Assembly (NCBI RefSeq): GCF_937891315.1
Contig: NZ_CALAGI010000067.1
Span: 1-64,000, forward strand
Length of the DNA stretch: 64,000 bases
Source: an uncultured Amaricoccus sp.
GTDB lineage: Bacteria > Pseudomonadota > Alphaproteobacteria > Rhodobacterales > Rhodobacteraceae
Reading direction: 5' to 3'
Made by a program: the position numbers and the translations under genes. The first letter of the stretch is position 1. The number at the start of each line of letters is the position of its first letter. Positions 27,489 to 35,459 of the stretch are shown piece by piece. The notes under the pieces were generated by a model that saw nothing but the letters and a program-made list of their open reading frames with translations, was not told where the DNA came from and searched no databases.

Positions 27489-28724
27489 ATGTCACGTGCC
27501 ACGATGGCAGGCCCTGCCGGGCGCGCGGCGGCCAGCATGCGCGCCGGCTTCGCAGCGCTTGTTCTCGGCTATGTGCTCAGCCAGTTCTACCGCGCCTTCC
27601 TCGCCGTGCTCGCGCCGACCCTGAAGCGCGAGCTCGGCGCCTCGCCGGAGGATCTGGCCCTCGCCTCCGGTCTCTGGTTCGCGGTCTTCGCGGCGATGCA
27701 GATCCCGGTCGGCCTGCTGCTCGACCGGGTCGGGCCGCGGCGAACGGCGGGCTATCTCTTCATCCTCGGCGGCGCCGGCGGGGCGGCGGCCTTCGCCACG
27801 GCGACCTCGCCACAAGGGATCGTGCTCGCGATGGCGCTGATCGGCGTCGGCTGCGCGCCCGTGCTGATGGCGGCGCTCTATATCTTCGCACGGGTCTATC
27901 CGCCGGCGATGTTCGCCAGCCTCGCCGGGTTGCTCATCGGCATCGGCTCGGCCGGCAATCTCGCCGCCGCGGCGCCGCTGACCTGGGCGGCGGACGCGTT
28001 CGGCTGGCGCGCGGCGATCTGGATCGTCGCGGCCGCCACGCTCGTCGTCGGCGCGGCGCTGCTCGCCCTCATCCATGACCCCGGACCCCCGCCGCCGAGC
28101 GACGCTGAACAGACCGGGTTCGTAGCGCTGCTGCGCCAGCCGGCGCTCTGGGTGATGGTCCCGCTGATGCTGGTCTGCTACGGGCCGGCGGCGGGCATCC
28201 GCGGCCTCTGGGCCGGACCCTATTTCGCCGATGTCTTCGGGCTCGACGATGCGCGGATCGGCGTGCTGACCCTGTGGATGGCGCTCGCCATGGTGCTCGG
28301 GAACTTCGCCTATGGCCCGCTCGACCGGCTGCTCGGCACGCGCAAGTGGGTGATCGTGGGTGGCAATCTCGCCGTCGCTTCCTGCCTCGGGCTGCTCGCC
28401 CTGTGGCCGGCGGCGAGCCCCGGCCGCTCGGCGCTGCTCCTCGCCGGGGTCGGCTTCTTCGGCGCCTCCTATCCGATGATCATGGCGCATGGGCGCGCCT
28501 TCTTTCCGCATCATCTCGCGGGGCGCGGCGTGACCCTGGTCAACCTGATGGGAATTGGCGGCGCCGGCTTGCTGCAGATCGCGAGCGGGCGGCTCTTCGC
28601 GGCCGCCGAGGGCCGGCCGGAGGCGGTGCCCGCTTCGGGATACGCGGCGATCTTTCTCTTCTTCGCCGCGCTGGTGCTCGTCGGGTCGGTGATTTACACG
28701 CTGAGCCAGGACAGGCTAGACTGA
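27489..28724 (+). CDS. MFS transporter
   Basis: A 411-residue major facilitator with 12 predicted helices. The loop 2-3 signature is GLLLDRVGPRRTAG, and a second-half counterpart is GPLDRLLGTRKW. After the start come a few polar residues and then helix 1 (FAALVLGYVLSQFYRAFLAVLAP). The N-terminal FYRAFLAVL pattern resembles nitrate/nitrite- and organic-anion-type carriers of alphaproteobacteria, but the substrate is not decidable. The ATG is preceded by GGGGGAAG, 25 bases after the acetyltransferase stop. It completes a likely three-gene operon. Confidence 0.85.
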   Translation: MSRATMAGPAGRAAASMRAGFAALVLGYVLSQFYRAFLAVLAPTLKRELGASPEDLALASGLWFAVFAAMQIPVGLLLDRVGPRRTAGYLFILGGAGGAAAFATATSPQGIVLAMALIGVGCAPVLMAALYIFARVYPPAMFASLAGLLIGIGSAGNLAAAAPLTWAADAFGWRAAIWIVAAATLVVGAALLALIHDPGPPPPSDAEQTGFVALLRQPALWVMVPLMLVCYGPAAGIRGLWAGPYFADVFGLDDARIGVLTLWMALAMVLGNFAYGPLDRLLGTRKWVIVGGNLAVASCLGLLALWPAASPGRSALLLAGVGFFGASYPMIMAHGRAFFPHHLAGRGVTLVNLMGIGGAGLLQIASGRLFAAAEGRPEAVPASGYAAIFLFFAALVLVGSVIYTLSQDRLD

Positions 28725-28806
28725 AATCAGACGAGTGCCGGTCGACGCTGTTTCCGGAAGCGGACAAAAGGCCTGTGCTTGATGGTTAATTCACGTTAAG
28801 AAGTCC

Positions 28807-29982
28807 GTGAGCCATCAGGGCAGTTATTCGGACCGCGCAATGACGCTCGAAGCGCCATCCCCTGTCGCATTTCCGCGGAGCGTTCTCCGACTGTGCGAGG
28901 CGCTCGGCCCGTCGCGGGAGGCCGCGCTCTTGTTGCCCTCGCTGCGGGCACTCGACTGGGTGATGACCCTGCCGAACGCCGCCGCGCCCGGCTTCGCCTA
29001 TCTCGGCGGCGCCTGCCGCGGCGTTCCGGTCGGTGGCGGCGGGCGCGACCTGACCGAGGCGGCGGCGCGCCTCGCCGGCGAGGCAGCGGAAGTGCTGGCG
29101 CAGGTCACGGAACCCTGTCTCGCCGACGGCCCGGCGGATCCGGCCATTGATCGCATCTGGACGGCCGACGCCGGGAGCTCGGCCCGCGTCGCCGCGGTCA
29201 ATCTGACCCGCGGCCGTCAGGTCGTGGTGCCGGCATCGGCGATCCATTTCGACACCGGCTTCGACGCGAACCGCGCGGCCGAGGCGCCGCCGCGCAGCCT
29301 CGGGCTCGGCGCGGGACCGGATCGCGCGGCGGCGCGGCTCGCCGGACTGCTCGAGCTGATCGAGCGGGACGCGGCCTTCGCCTGGTGGATGGAGGGCCGG
29401 CGGCCGAGGGCGCTCGACGCCGTACCGACCGCGCCCGCCGCCGCCGATCTCGCCCGCATGCGCGCCGGCGCGGTCGCGCCCGGCCGGCCGACCACCTTTC
29501 TCGATCTGGCCTCGCCGACCGGAATCACCGTCGTCTGCGCGCTGTCGCGCGACCCGGGCGGCAACGGCCTCGCCTTCGGCCTCAAGGCCGGGCTTTGCCC
29601 GCGCCTCGCGGTCCAGGGCGCGATGATCGAGCTGCTGCAGATGGAGATGGCGCTGGAACTGGCCCGGCACCGGCTGGCCCAGGGTCGCGACACCGGAAGC
29701 GACGAAGGCCCGCTCCGCCGCGCAGCACTCGATCCCGACGCGTTCGACGCCTTCTCGCCGCTGCCGGCCGCGGCCGGCGAGGGTCCGTCGATCGCCGGGC
29801 TCGACGATCTGACCGCGCATCTCGCGACACTCGGGCACGAGGTCACGGTCGCCGATCTCGAAGGTCCGGCCGCGGCGCCGCTGCACGTGGCGAAGGTCTT
29901 CGTGCCGGGCCTCCGGCCGATGCCGGGCGGCGCGGCGCGGGCGACGCGCGGCGCGCCCGGGACAGAGGCGGACCTGATGTGA
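28807..29982 (+). CDS. YcaO-domain protein
   Basis: A 391-residue YcaO-family protein. YcaO enzymes use ATP to activate peptide amides, making azolines, thioamides or amidines in ribosomal peptides, or act on ribosomal protein S12. Visible family features are the early helix TEAAARLAGEAAEV (83-96), the ATP/Mg motif ExxER (LLELIERDAAF, Glu183-Arg187) and the ExxQ motif (MIELLQME, Glu275-Gln278). The small residue (usually Ser) four and seven places before these Glu residues is Ala here. The C-terminus has VPGLRPMPGG but no terminal P-x-P-x-P, so it is not a standard azoline cyclodehydratase. No TfuA or E1-like partner is adjacent. The GTG at 28807 follows AAGAAG; an ATG at 28840 is possible. 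Its stop overlaps the next start. Confidence 0.8.
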   Translation: MSHQGSYSDRAMTLEAPSPVAFPRSVLRLCEALGPSREAALLLPSLRALDWVMTLPNAAAPGFAYLGGACRGVPVGGGGRDLTEAAARLAGEAAEVLAQVTEPCLADGPADPAIDRIWTADAGSSARVAAVNLTRGRQVVVPASAIHFDTGFDANRAAEAPPRSLGLGAGPDRAAARLAGLLELIERDAAFAWWMEGRRPRALDAVPTAPAAADLARMRAGAVAPGRPTTFLDLASPTGITVVCALSRDPGGNGLAFGLKAGLCPRLAVQGAMIELLQMEMALELARHRLAQGRDTGSDEGPLRRAALDPDAFDAFSPLPAAAGEGPSIAGLDDLTAHLATLGHEVTVADLEGPAAAPLHVAKVFVPGLRPMPGGAARATRGAPGTEADLM

Positions 29983-31946
29983 ACGCCGAGAACCCGCCCC
30001 GCGCGATCTTCCTGACCACCGCCGGCACCATGCGACTGCTGGTGGATGGGCGCGAGCTGATGCTTTCCAGCCGCAAATCGCTGGCGATCCTCACCTATCT
30101 CACCCTGCAATCCACCCGCTCGGAAAGCCGCGAACGGATCGCCGCCCTGCTCTGGAGCGATTCCGGCGGCGAGCACGGCCGCGCCGCGCTGCGCCAGACG
30201 CTGCGCCGGCTGAAGCTCGACCTCGGCCCGGCCGAGGATCTGGTGGAGGCCGACCGCAACAGCCTGCGCCTGACCCGGCCGGTGCGGGTCGATATTCTCG
30301 ATGCGATCGAGGCGGCCGAAGCCGGTGCCCCACCCACCACGTCGCACGCCGACGGTCCCGACCTCGGGCGGCTGTTCGCCGATCTCGACGATCTCGACCC
30401 GGACTTCAACCTGTGGCTCGCGGTGCAGCGCGAGCGGCTGGGATCGCAGCTGCTCGCGCGGCTCGAAGCCGCGCTCATCGCCGCCACCGACGGTGCCCGG
30501 CGCCTCGCCTTGGCGGAATCGCTTCTGCGGACCGATCCGACGCACGAGGCCGCCGCCCGCGCCGCGATGCAGGCGCATATGGCCCAGGGCGATACCGCGC
30601 AGGCGATGCGCGTCTATGAGCGGCTCTGGCAGGTGCTGGACGAGGAGCTGGATGTCGAGCCCTCGGAACAGACCCAGACGCTCTATGTCGCGATCAAGCA
30701 GGGCAATCCGCAGCCCGCGCCGGCGCCGGTCGCGACCGAGGATCTGCTGGCGCCGATCGCCATCGTGGTGGACCGCACCCAGGGGCAGGCGCAACTGCCC
30801 GCCGACTACGCCTATTTCGGCTCGATCTTTCGCGACGAGATGATCGCGGCGCTGTCGCGGTTCCGCGACTGGCTGGTCATCGACGGCGAGCATGGCGGGC
30901 CGACGCCGCCGACCTATCGCGCCTATTTCCTGCGAATTACCCTGCATGTGCGGGACGACGGCATCGTCGTCGCCATGATGCTGGTCGACCAGAGCGACAG
31001 CCGCTGCGTCTGGGCCGAACGCTACACCGCGACGCTCGACGGCATGGCGGTGCTGCACCGCACGGCGCTGCGCAATCTCGCGGTCGCGCTCAATGTGCAT
31101 CTCTCGGTCGCGCGGTTGCAGAGCACGCGCGAGCTCTCGACGCCGATGGGCCGCAAATACGAGCTCTGGATGCAGGCCCAGGCGCTGATGGGCGAATGGC
31201 GGTCGGACGACGAGAACCGGGCCGAGCGCATCCTGCGCGACCTGATCGAGACGACGCCGACCTTCGCACCCGCCATGGTGGCGCTGGCGCAGATCCTGAA
31301 TTCGGGTCCGATCGTCTTTCCCGGCCGGCTTCGGCGCGCCGAGGTGCTCGAGGAATCGCTGCGACTGACCTCGCGCGCCGTCATGCTCGATCCGCTCGAC
31401 AGCCGGACGCATCTTTCGCGATCCTGGGCGCATGCGATCTCGCGGGCGCATTCGGCGGCGCTCAGCCATCTCGACCTGGCGCTCGACCTCAACGAGAATG
31501 ATCCCTGGACCATCGTCTCCGCCGCGCTCGGCTTCGCCTTCGCGGGGGAGTTCGACCAGAGCCGCGGGCTGGTGGCGCAGGCACGGGCCTTCGGCATGCG
31601 CTATTCCCGGGCCGCGCAGGGCTATATCGCGGTCGCGCTCTATCTCTGCGGCGAATACGAGGCGGCGGTGGACGCCGCCGAGGTGGCAGGGGACGCGATC
31701 ATCAACCTGCCGGCCTGGGCCGCCGCCAGCCAGATCGCCTTGGGCGAGCCCGCCGCCGCCGGCCGGTCGATGAAGACCTTCCTCAATCTCGCACGGGGCG
31801 ACTGGGTCGGCGCGCCGAACCCGCGCGACGAGGATGTGATCGACTGGTTCATGGGCTGCTTCCCGATCCGGGCGGACGACATCCGGGCGGAGTTGCGCAA
31901 GCGGCTGAAACAGGCCGTGATCGAGACAAAAAAGGCGGCTGGATAA
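29979..31946 (+). CDS. SARP-type regulator with BTAD, TolB-like and TPR regions
   Basis: A 655-residue regulator. Residues about 15-100 form an OmpR/SARP winged helix (MRLLVDGRELMLSSRKSLAILTYL, then ALLWSD...RAALRQTLRRLK). Residues 100-235 form a bacterial transcriptional activation (BTAD) TPR domain ending AMRVYERLWQVLDEELDVEPS. Residues 255-390 resemble the TolB/FlgO-like domain found in such regulators (FGSIFRDEMIAALSRFRDWLVID, CVWAERYTATLDGM). The rest is TPR-like helices. No membrane segment is seen. The GTG overlaps the YcaO stop (GTGA), so the two proteins are translationally coupled and probably act together. The stop codon lies in the loop of a terminator hairpin. Target genes are unknown; the YcaO operon and the facing peroxidase are candidates. 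Confidence 0.85.
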   Translation: MNAENPPRAIFLTTAGTMRLLVDGRELMLSSRKSLAILTYLTLQSTRSESRERIAALLWSDSGGEHGRAALRQTLRRLKLDLGPAEDLVEADRNSLRLTRPVRVDILDAIEAAEAGAPPTTSHADGPDLGRLFADLDDLDPDFNLWLAVQRERLGSQLLARLEAALIAATDGARRLALAESLLRTDPTHEAAARAAMQAHMAQGDTAQAMRVYERLWQVLDEELDVEPSEQTQTLYVAIKQGNPQPAPAPVATEDLLAPIAIVVDRTQGQAQLPADYAYFGSIFRDEMIAALSRFRDWLVIDGEHGGPTPPTYRAYFLRITLHVRDDGIVVAMMLVDQSDSRCVWAERYTATLDGMAVLHRTALRNLAVALNVHLSVARLQSTRELSTPMGRKYELWMQAQALMGEWRSDDENRAERILRDLIETTPTFAPAMVALAQILNSGPIVFPGRLRRAEVLEESLRLTSRAVMLDPLDSRTHLSRSWAHAISRAHSAALSHLDLALDLNENDPWTIVSAALGFAFAGEFDQSRGLVAQARAFGMRYSRAAQGYIAVALYLCGEYEAAVDAAEVAGDAIINLPAWAAASQIALGEPAAAGRSMKTFLNLARGDWVGAPNPRDEDVIDWFMGCFPIRADDIRAELRKRLKQAVIETKKAAG

Positions 31947-31955
31947 CCAGCCGCC
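31934..31955. terminator. terminator hairpin containing the regulator stop codon
   Basis: A perfect 9-bp stem GGCGGCTGG/CCAGCCGCC encloses the four-base loop ATAA, which contains most of the TAA stop of the SARP-type gene. A run of six A bases lies immediately before it, so on the minus strand the hairpin is followed by a U-run. It can therefore serve as a Rho-independent terminator for the facing peroxidase gene. Confidence 0.75.
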
Positions 31956-32024
31956 AGTCTTGGTCAGGGAGAAAGCAAACCGGACGCGATCGGTCTGCGT
32001 CGGAGCCCGTGGGCGGGACGGTGT

Positions 32025-32052
32025 CCCCACCTCCGCGGCCTCGAAGGTGGGG
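32025..32052 (-). terminator. hairpin downstream of the peroxidase gene
   Basis: CCCCACCT (32025-32032) and AGGTGGGG (32045-32052) form a perfect 8-bp stem with a 12-base loop, about 75 bases past the peroxidase stop. The remaining bases of 31956-32127 are GC-rich, and I see no peptide gene in them on either strand. Confidence 0.45.
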
Positions 32053-32127
32053 TCGGGCGACGGCCGCGCGCGGGAGGGGATACCGGCCCCCCGCGGCGCT
32101 CCAGCCTCTGCCCGACCCCGGCTTCGA

Positions 32128-32544
32128 CTAGCGGCACTGGGCGATCGTGTAGTCGCCAACCCTTGCGAGCAGGGTGTCGAGCGGCGACATCACCGGGCCG
32201 AAGCCCGGGCGATAGTGATCCGCGTAGAATTGCGGCAAGGGATACTGGCCCGCCGGCGCCTCCGGATCGGACATGCGATCGAGGCTTTCCTCGAGCATTT
32301 CCTTCACCGGCAGCCGCAGCACCAGGGTTTCGAGCGTGCTCTGGACAAACTCGACATTTTTGATCCGCTCGGGCACGGTGGCGATGCCCTCCATCTGGTC
32401 CTTGAGTTCGGCGACATCGCGCGGCCGGGTCGCCGGATCGACGCTCCATTGTGCGATGAGCCGGCCCATTTCGATGAAATCCGCCACCTCGATGCGGGAG
32501 ATGAGCTTCGGCGCGGAACTGGACGGAGCATTCGTATCGAACAT
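32128..32544 (-). other. possible internal translation start: C-terminal 138-residue domain of the peroxidase
   Basis: Within the peroxidase frame, the Met that begins MFDTNAPSSSAPKL is preceded by GGAGAGACCAGA, a good ribosome-binding site at normal spacing. Just upstream lies the linker APAAAAAAKTRTGETR. The 138 residues from here are highly charged and helical in the first two thirds, and end in a Pro/Tyr-rich tail and DYTIAQCR. They could be made as a separate small protein as well as part of the long one, or be a fused former neighbour gene. I do not recognise the domain. Confidence 0.45.
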
Positions 32545-34071
32545 TCTGGTCTCTCCGGTTCTGGTTTTCGCAGCCGCGGCCGCGGCCGGGGCCTTGGGGT
32601 CCTTGGCATGCAGTCTGGCGCCTTCCGCGAACTTGTAGTGCCGCTGCAGAAAGCGGATGAGCTCGGCCATGGTGCTCGGCGCGGGCCCCTGGAAGAGCTG
32701 TGCGCGCGCCTCCTCGACGGCGGGATCGTCGCGCCTGTCGGGCAGCGCGGCGGACAAGGTCTCGCCCATGATGATCGAGCCGAGCGCGCCGAGCGTCTTG
32801 CCGTCGGTATCCGCGTCCGCCTCGATCATCAGGAACAGCGTCAGCGGCGGATTCCGGGCCATCGCCTCGGCGATGCCTTCGTCGAGCTTCGCCTCGCGCA
32901 GCGCCTCGGTCAGCCAGCCGCGCAGCACGCCGGTCCATCGGTCCTCGTCCCCGGCGAAGCAGCCGGCGAACGCGCCGGGATGCCGCTCGGCGGCCCGGGC
33001 GATCAGCGTCTTCACCGAGCAGAGATCCCCTCGCGAGCAGGCGAGCAGGTCGCGCAGCACGATGCTGTCGCCCGGCGGATCGCCCGCCGCGAGCCCCGCG
33101 CCGGTGGCGATCGGCCGCGCCACGTGCGGACCGAGGGCGCGCGCGAACTGCGGCGCGTCCGGCCCGATGGCGAAGAAGCGCGAGAAATCGACCAGCCAGT
33201 CCTCGGTCAGCGGCATGTAGCTCGGGCGGCCCGAAGAGGTGTGGCGGAGGATGTCGCGCAGACCCGTCACTGGCCGGAGGTCGTTCAGCTGGTAGATCTC
33301 GCGGATCAGGCCGTGGCCCAGCCGGCCGACGCCCGCCATGAACTCGCGCGGCGCCCGGCGCCGACGCAAGCCGGGGCCGCCCGCGTCGACGAAGCGCGCG
33401 CGAAGGTCCGGTTTCAGCCAGACGCCGAGCACGTCGTTGCGGACCGCGTCGCGATAGATGCCGCGGGTGATCTCGCGGGCCATCTCGAATGCCTGACGCG
33501 CGCCCATCATCTCGACCAGCGAGCCGGCGAAGGCGTTGTGTGCCAGTGCCCAGACGGTCTGCATCTGCGCGAGGAGCGCGTTGTTGTCCGAGAAGCTGTT
33601 CGGGACCAGCACCTCGCTCTTGGTATCGACGCCCTTGGCATCGAGATGCGGGCAGGATTCGCGCGGCAGGTCGCGCGCCGCGCCCCAGGCCGGCGAGGTC
33701 GCGGTCGGGCGGGTCCGGCCGAGGCGCAGCAGGTAGCGCGTACCGCCCGGCTCGGTCGGCACCTGATAGCAGAAGGCGTCGTGACGCGGCCCGTCGCCAT
33801 AGATGAGCGCGAGGTCGAGCAGGCTTTCCTCGGCGGTGCCCTCGCGGGTCAGGAAATCGAGGTCATGCACCGCGAACTGGGTGAGATAGGTCGTGCCGGA
33901 CGGGATCTCGGACAGTTTGTGCGGAGCGTGCTTGTCGCCGATCTTCTTCGCGATCGCCTTCAGGATCGCCAGCCCCTCGGCGGCTTCGGGATCGCCGATC
34001 ATGACGAACCGCTCGCCCTTTGCCGGCGAATCGAAAATGTCCCTTTGATCGGTCGTCGCTGGCTGCGTCAT
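32128..34071 (-). CDS. divergent animal-type heme peroxidase with C-terminal extension
   Basis: A 647-residue protein of the animal heme peroxidase (cyclooxygenase/myeloperoxidase) superfamily; no signal peptide or membrane helix is seen. LTQFAVHDLDF (63-73) matches the distal QxxxHDLDF segment, giving Gln65, distal His69 and calcium ligand Asp70. SDNNALLAQMQTVWALAHNAFA (161-182) matches the segment usually reading REHNRLA. RLGHGLI (250-256) holds the proximal His253. The catalytic Arg that normally precedes the middle segment appears to be Ser159, so peroxidase chemistry may be altered. Residues 510-647, after an Ala-rich linker, form an extra domain with its own start signals. It converges on the YcaO-regulator pair. 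The ATG follows GGGGGAAAATCG. Confidence 0.78.
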   Translation of the reverse strand: MTQPATTDQRDIFDSPAKGERFVMIGDPEAAEGLAILKAIAKKIGDKHAPHKLSEIPSGTTYLTQFAVHDLDFLTREGTAEESLLDLALIYGDGPRHDAFCYQVPTEPGGTRYLLRLGRTRPTATSPAWGAARDLPRESCPHLDAKGVDTKSEVLVPNSFSDNNALLAQMQTVWALAHNAFAGSLVEMMGARQAFEMAREITRGIYRDAVRNDVLGVWLKPDLRARFVDAGGPGLRRRRAPREFMAGVGRLGHGLIREIYQLNDLRPVTGLRDILRHTSSGRPSYMPLTEDWLVDFSRFFAIGPDAPQFARALGPHVARPIATGAGLAAGDPPGDSIVLRDLLACSRGDLCSVKTLIARAAERHPGAFAGCFAGDEDRWTGVLRGWLTEALREAKLDEGIAEAMARNPPLTLFLMIEADADTDGKTLGALGSIIMGETLSAALPDRRDDPAVEEARAQLFQGPAPSTMAELIRFLQRHYKFAEGARLHAKDPKAPAAAAAAKTRTGETRMFDTNAPSSSAPKLISRIEVADFIEMGRLIAQWSVDPATRPRDVAELKDQMEGIATVPERIKNVEFVQSTLETLVLRLPVKEMLEESLDRMSDPEAPAGQYPLPQFYADHYRPGFGPVMSPLDTLLARVGDYTIAQCR

Positions 34072-34118
34072 CGATTTTCCCCCGGCCCTGCGCTTGTCGT
34101 CAAGAAATCACGCCCTGC

Positions 34119-34134
34119 GTTACGCTTGCGTGAC
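34119..34134. promoter_or_regulatory. dyad upstream of the peroxidase gene
   Basis: GTTACGC-TT-GCGTGAC is a near-perfect inverted repeat (one mismatch) about 48 bases upstream of the peroxidase start. On the minus strand a TTGACG hexamer lies between it and the gene, which could serve as a -35 element. It may be an operator; the protein that binds it is unknown. Confidence 0.35.
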
Positions 34135-34167
34135 AGAATGATCGCACGACGGATAGCGCGTCCGGCG

Positions 34168-34266
34168 ACTCACCGCCGGTGACTGATGAGCGGTTGACTG
34201 AAGCGGACAGATGATTCCGCTATGCGATTAGTTTGGATTGCCAAGACGCCGCGAATGCCGCATAGC
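34168..34266. promoter_or_regulatory. two dyads upstream of the LacI-type regulator
   Basis: ACTCACCG-C-CGGTGACT (34168-34184) is a 17-bp dyad with one mismatch. GCTATGCG (34219-34226) is repeated exactly inverted as CGCATAGC (34259-34266), spaced 32 bases. The second pair lies 40-87 bases before the regulator start and could be its own operator or a leader stem-loop. The assignments are inferred from position. Confidence 0.35.
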
Positions 34267-34305
34267 AAGACAAAAGGCGTAGACCGGCGTTCTAGGGAGG
34301 AAGGC

Positions 34306-35337
34306 ATGGGAATCCGTCTGCTCGCACGGGAACTGAATCTGTCGATCGGCACGGTGTCGCGGGCGCTCAACAATCGCCCCGATGTCAATGACGACACCCG
34401 CGCGCGGGTAAAGGAAGCGGCGCGGCGCACGGGCTACGTGCCCGACCAGTCGGGCCGCAGCCTGCGCAAGGGTCGCACCGGTATCGTCGCAGTGGTGATT
34501 CCAACCGCCGGAGCCGGCGCGCAGACCGACGGCGGCCTTTTCGCCTTGCTCGAAGGCTGCCGACGCGGGCTGCGCGAGGTCGAACTCGATCTCGTCGTGC
34601 TGTTCAGCGGTCCCGACGAAGACGCGCTCGAATGTCTGCGGCGCATCGTGTCGCGGCGCATCGCCGACGCGGTGATCATCAATCACACCACGGCCTGCGA
34701 TCCGCGGCTCGCCTATCTGCGCGCGAGCGGCGTCGAGCATGTCTCGCTCGGGCGCAGCGCCGGCTGCGCCCCCGAGAGTTGGGTCGATTTCGATTTCGAG
34801 TTCGCGGCGGCTGAATCCGCCCGTCTCTTCCTCCGCGCCGGACATCGCCGCTTCGCGCTGGCGCTGAGCGAGCCGCGGATGAACTACGAGGATCTGCTGG
34901 TCGAGGCCTTCCGGGGCGAACTGGCGCGGCAAGGGGTTCCGACGGAGGCGGCGGTGGTGCTGCGCACGCTCGGCGCCCGGTTGACCGCCGAGGGGCGCGC
35001 GGCCTTCACCGACGCCGCGGCGCCGACGGCGGTTCTCGCCGGGCATGAGGGCATCGCCGCCGGGCTCTATGGCGACCTCGCGGAACTCGGCTTGCGGGTG
35101 GGCCGCGACGTGGCGCTGGTCAGCACCTCGCCGATCGTCGACAACCGGATGTTGTCACCGCGGCTGACGCATTTCGACACCGATCTCGACGCCGCGGGGG
35201 CCGCGCTCGCCGAACGGCTGATCGCAGTGCTGCCCGAACGGGGAGTCCCGCGCCGGACCCCGCCCCCGGCCCTGATCCCGCTGCGTCTGGTGACACAGGC
35301 CAGCCATTTCGCAACGGCCGCCGTCGCGCCGGTCTAG
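34306..35337 (+). CDS. LacI-family transcriptional regulator
   Basis: A 343-residue LacI/GalR repressor. The helix-turn-helix and hinge are at the very N-terminus: IRLLARELNLSIGTVSRALNNRPDVNDDTRARVKEAARRTGYVPDQSGRSL. A periplasmic-binding-protein-like effector domain follows (TGIVAVVIP through PRLTHFDTDLDAAGAALAERL). The ATG at 34306 has AGGGAGGAAGGC upstream; an earlier in-frame ATG adds unrelated residues. It converges on the three sugar-catabolic genes that it presumably controls. Its TAG stop is the first element of repeat copy A. Confidence 0.92.
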   Translation: MGIRLLARELNLSIGTVSRALNNRPDVNDDTRARVKEAARRTGYVPDQSGRSLRKGRTGIVAVVIPTAGAGAQTDGGLFALLEGCRRGLREVELDLVVLFSGPDEDALECLRRIVSRRIADAVIINHTTACDPRLAYLRASGVEHVSLGRSAGCAPESWVDFDFEFAAAESARLFLRAGHRRFALALSEPRMNYEDLLVEAFRGELARQGVPTEAAVVLRTLGARLTAEGRAAFTDAAAPTAVLAGHEGIAAGLYGDLAELGLRVGRDVALVSTSPIVDNRMLSPRLTHFDTDLDAAGAALAERLIAVLPERGVPRRTPPPALIPLRLVTQASHFATAAVAPV

Positions 35338-35400
35338 AGCAATATCCAACCGGACGGAATCGTTCGGTGTTTAAGATATTGCGAAAACTCAAAACTCTGG
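35334..35400 (-). repeat. dispersed palindromic repeat, copy A
   Basis: A 67-bp element present three times in this window (inverted here relative to copies B and C). Read on the minus strand its core is GCAATATCTT, then CGAACGATTCCGTCCGG, then GGATATTGCTCTAG. The outer arms GCAATATC/GATATTGC and the inner arms around ATTC form a long hairpin. Its terminal CTAG supplies the TAG stop of the LacI-type regulator. It probably ends transcription of the converging genes. Confidence 0.85.
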
Positions 35401-35459
35401 AGCGGCTCGGCCGGATCGGACTTCGCTTCAGGCGGCGCGATCACGGCCCTGACCTCGCG

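Noticed and set aside
23117..27538. A 1473-codon open frame on the minus strand across uup, the ThDP enzyme and the acetyltransferase
   Set aside because: It runs antisense to three well-supported genes with clear motifs, is dominated by Arg/Gly/Ala/His as expected of a GC-rich shadow frame, and shows no domain.
28725..28806. Possible short peptide gene before the YcaO gene
   Set aside because: Only 82 bases, with no start codon supported by a ribosome-binding site and followed by a useful frame.
31956..32127. Possible precursor-peptide gene between the regulator and the peroxidase
   Set aside because: No frame with a plausible start, ribosome-binding site and Cys/Ser/Thr-rich tail was found; hairpins dominate the stretch.
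31960..34182. A 740-codon plus-strand frame opposite the peroxidase gene
   Set aside because: The composition is that of an antisense shadow. The minus-strand frame carries the heme peroxidase motifs and a good ribosome-binding site.
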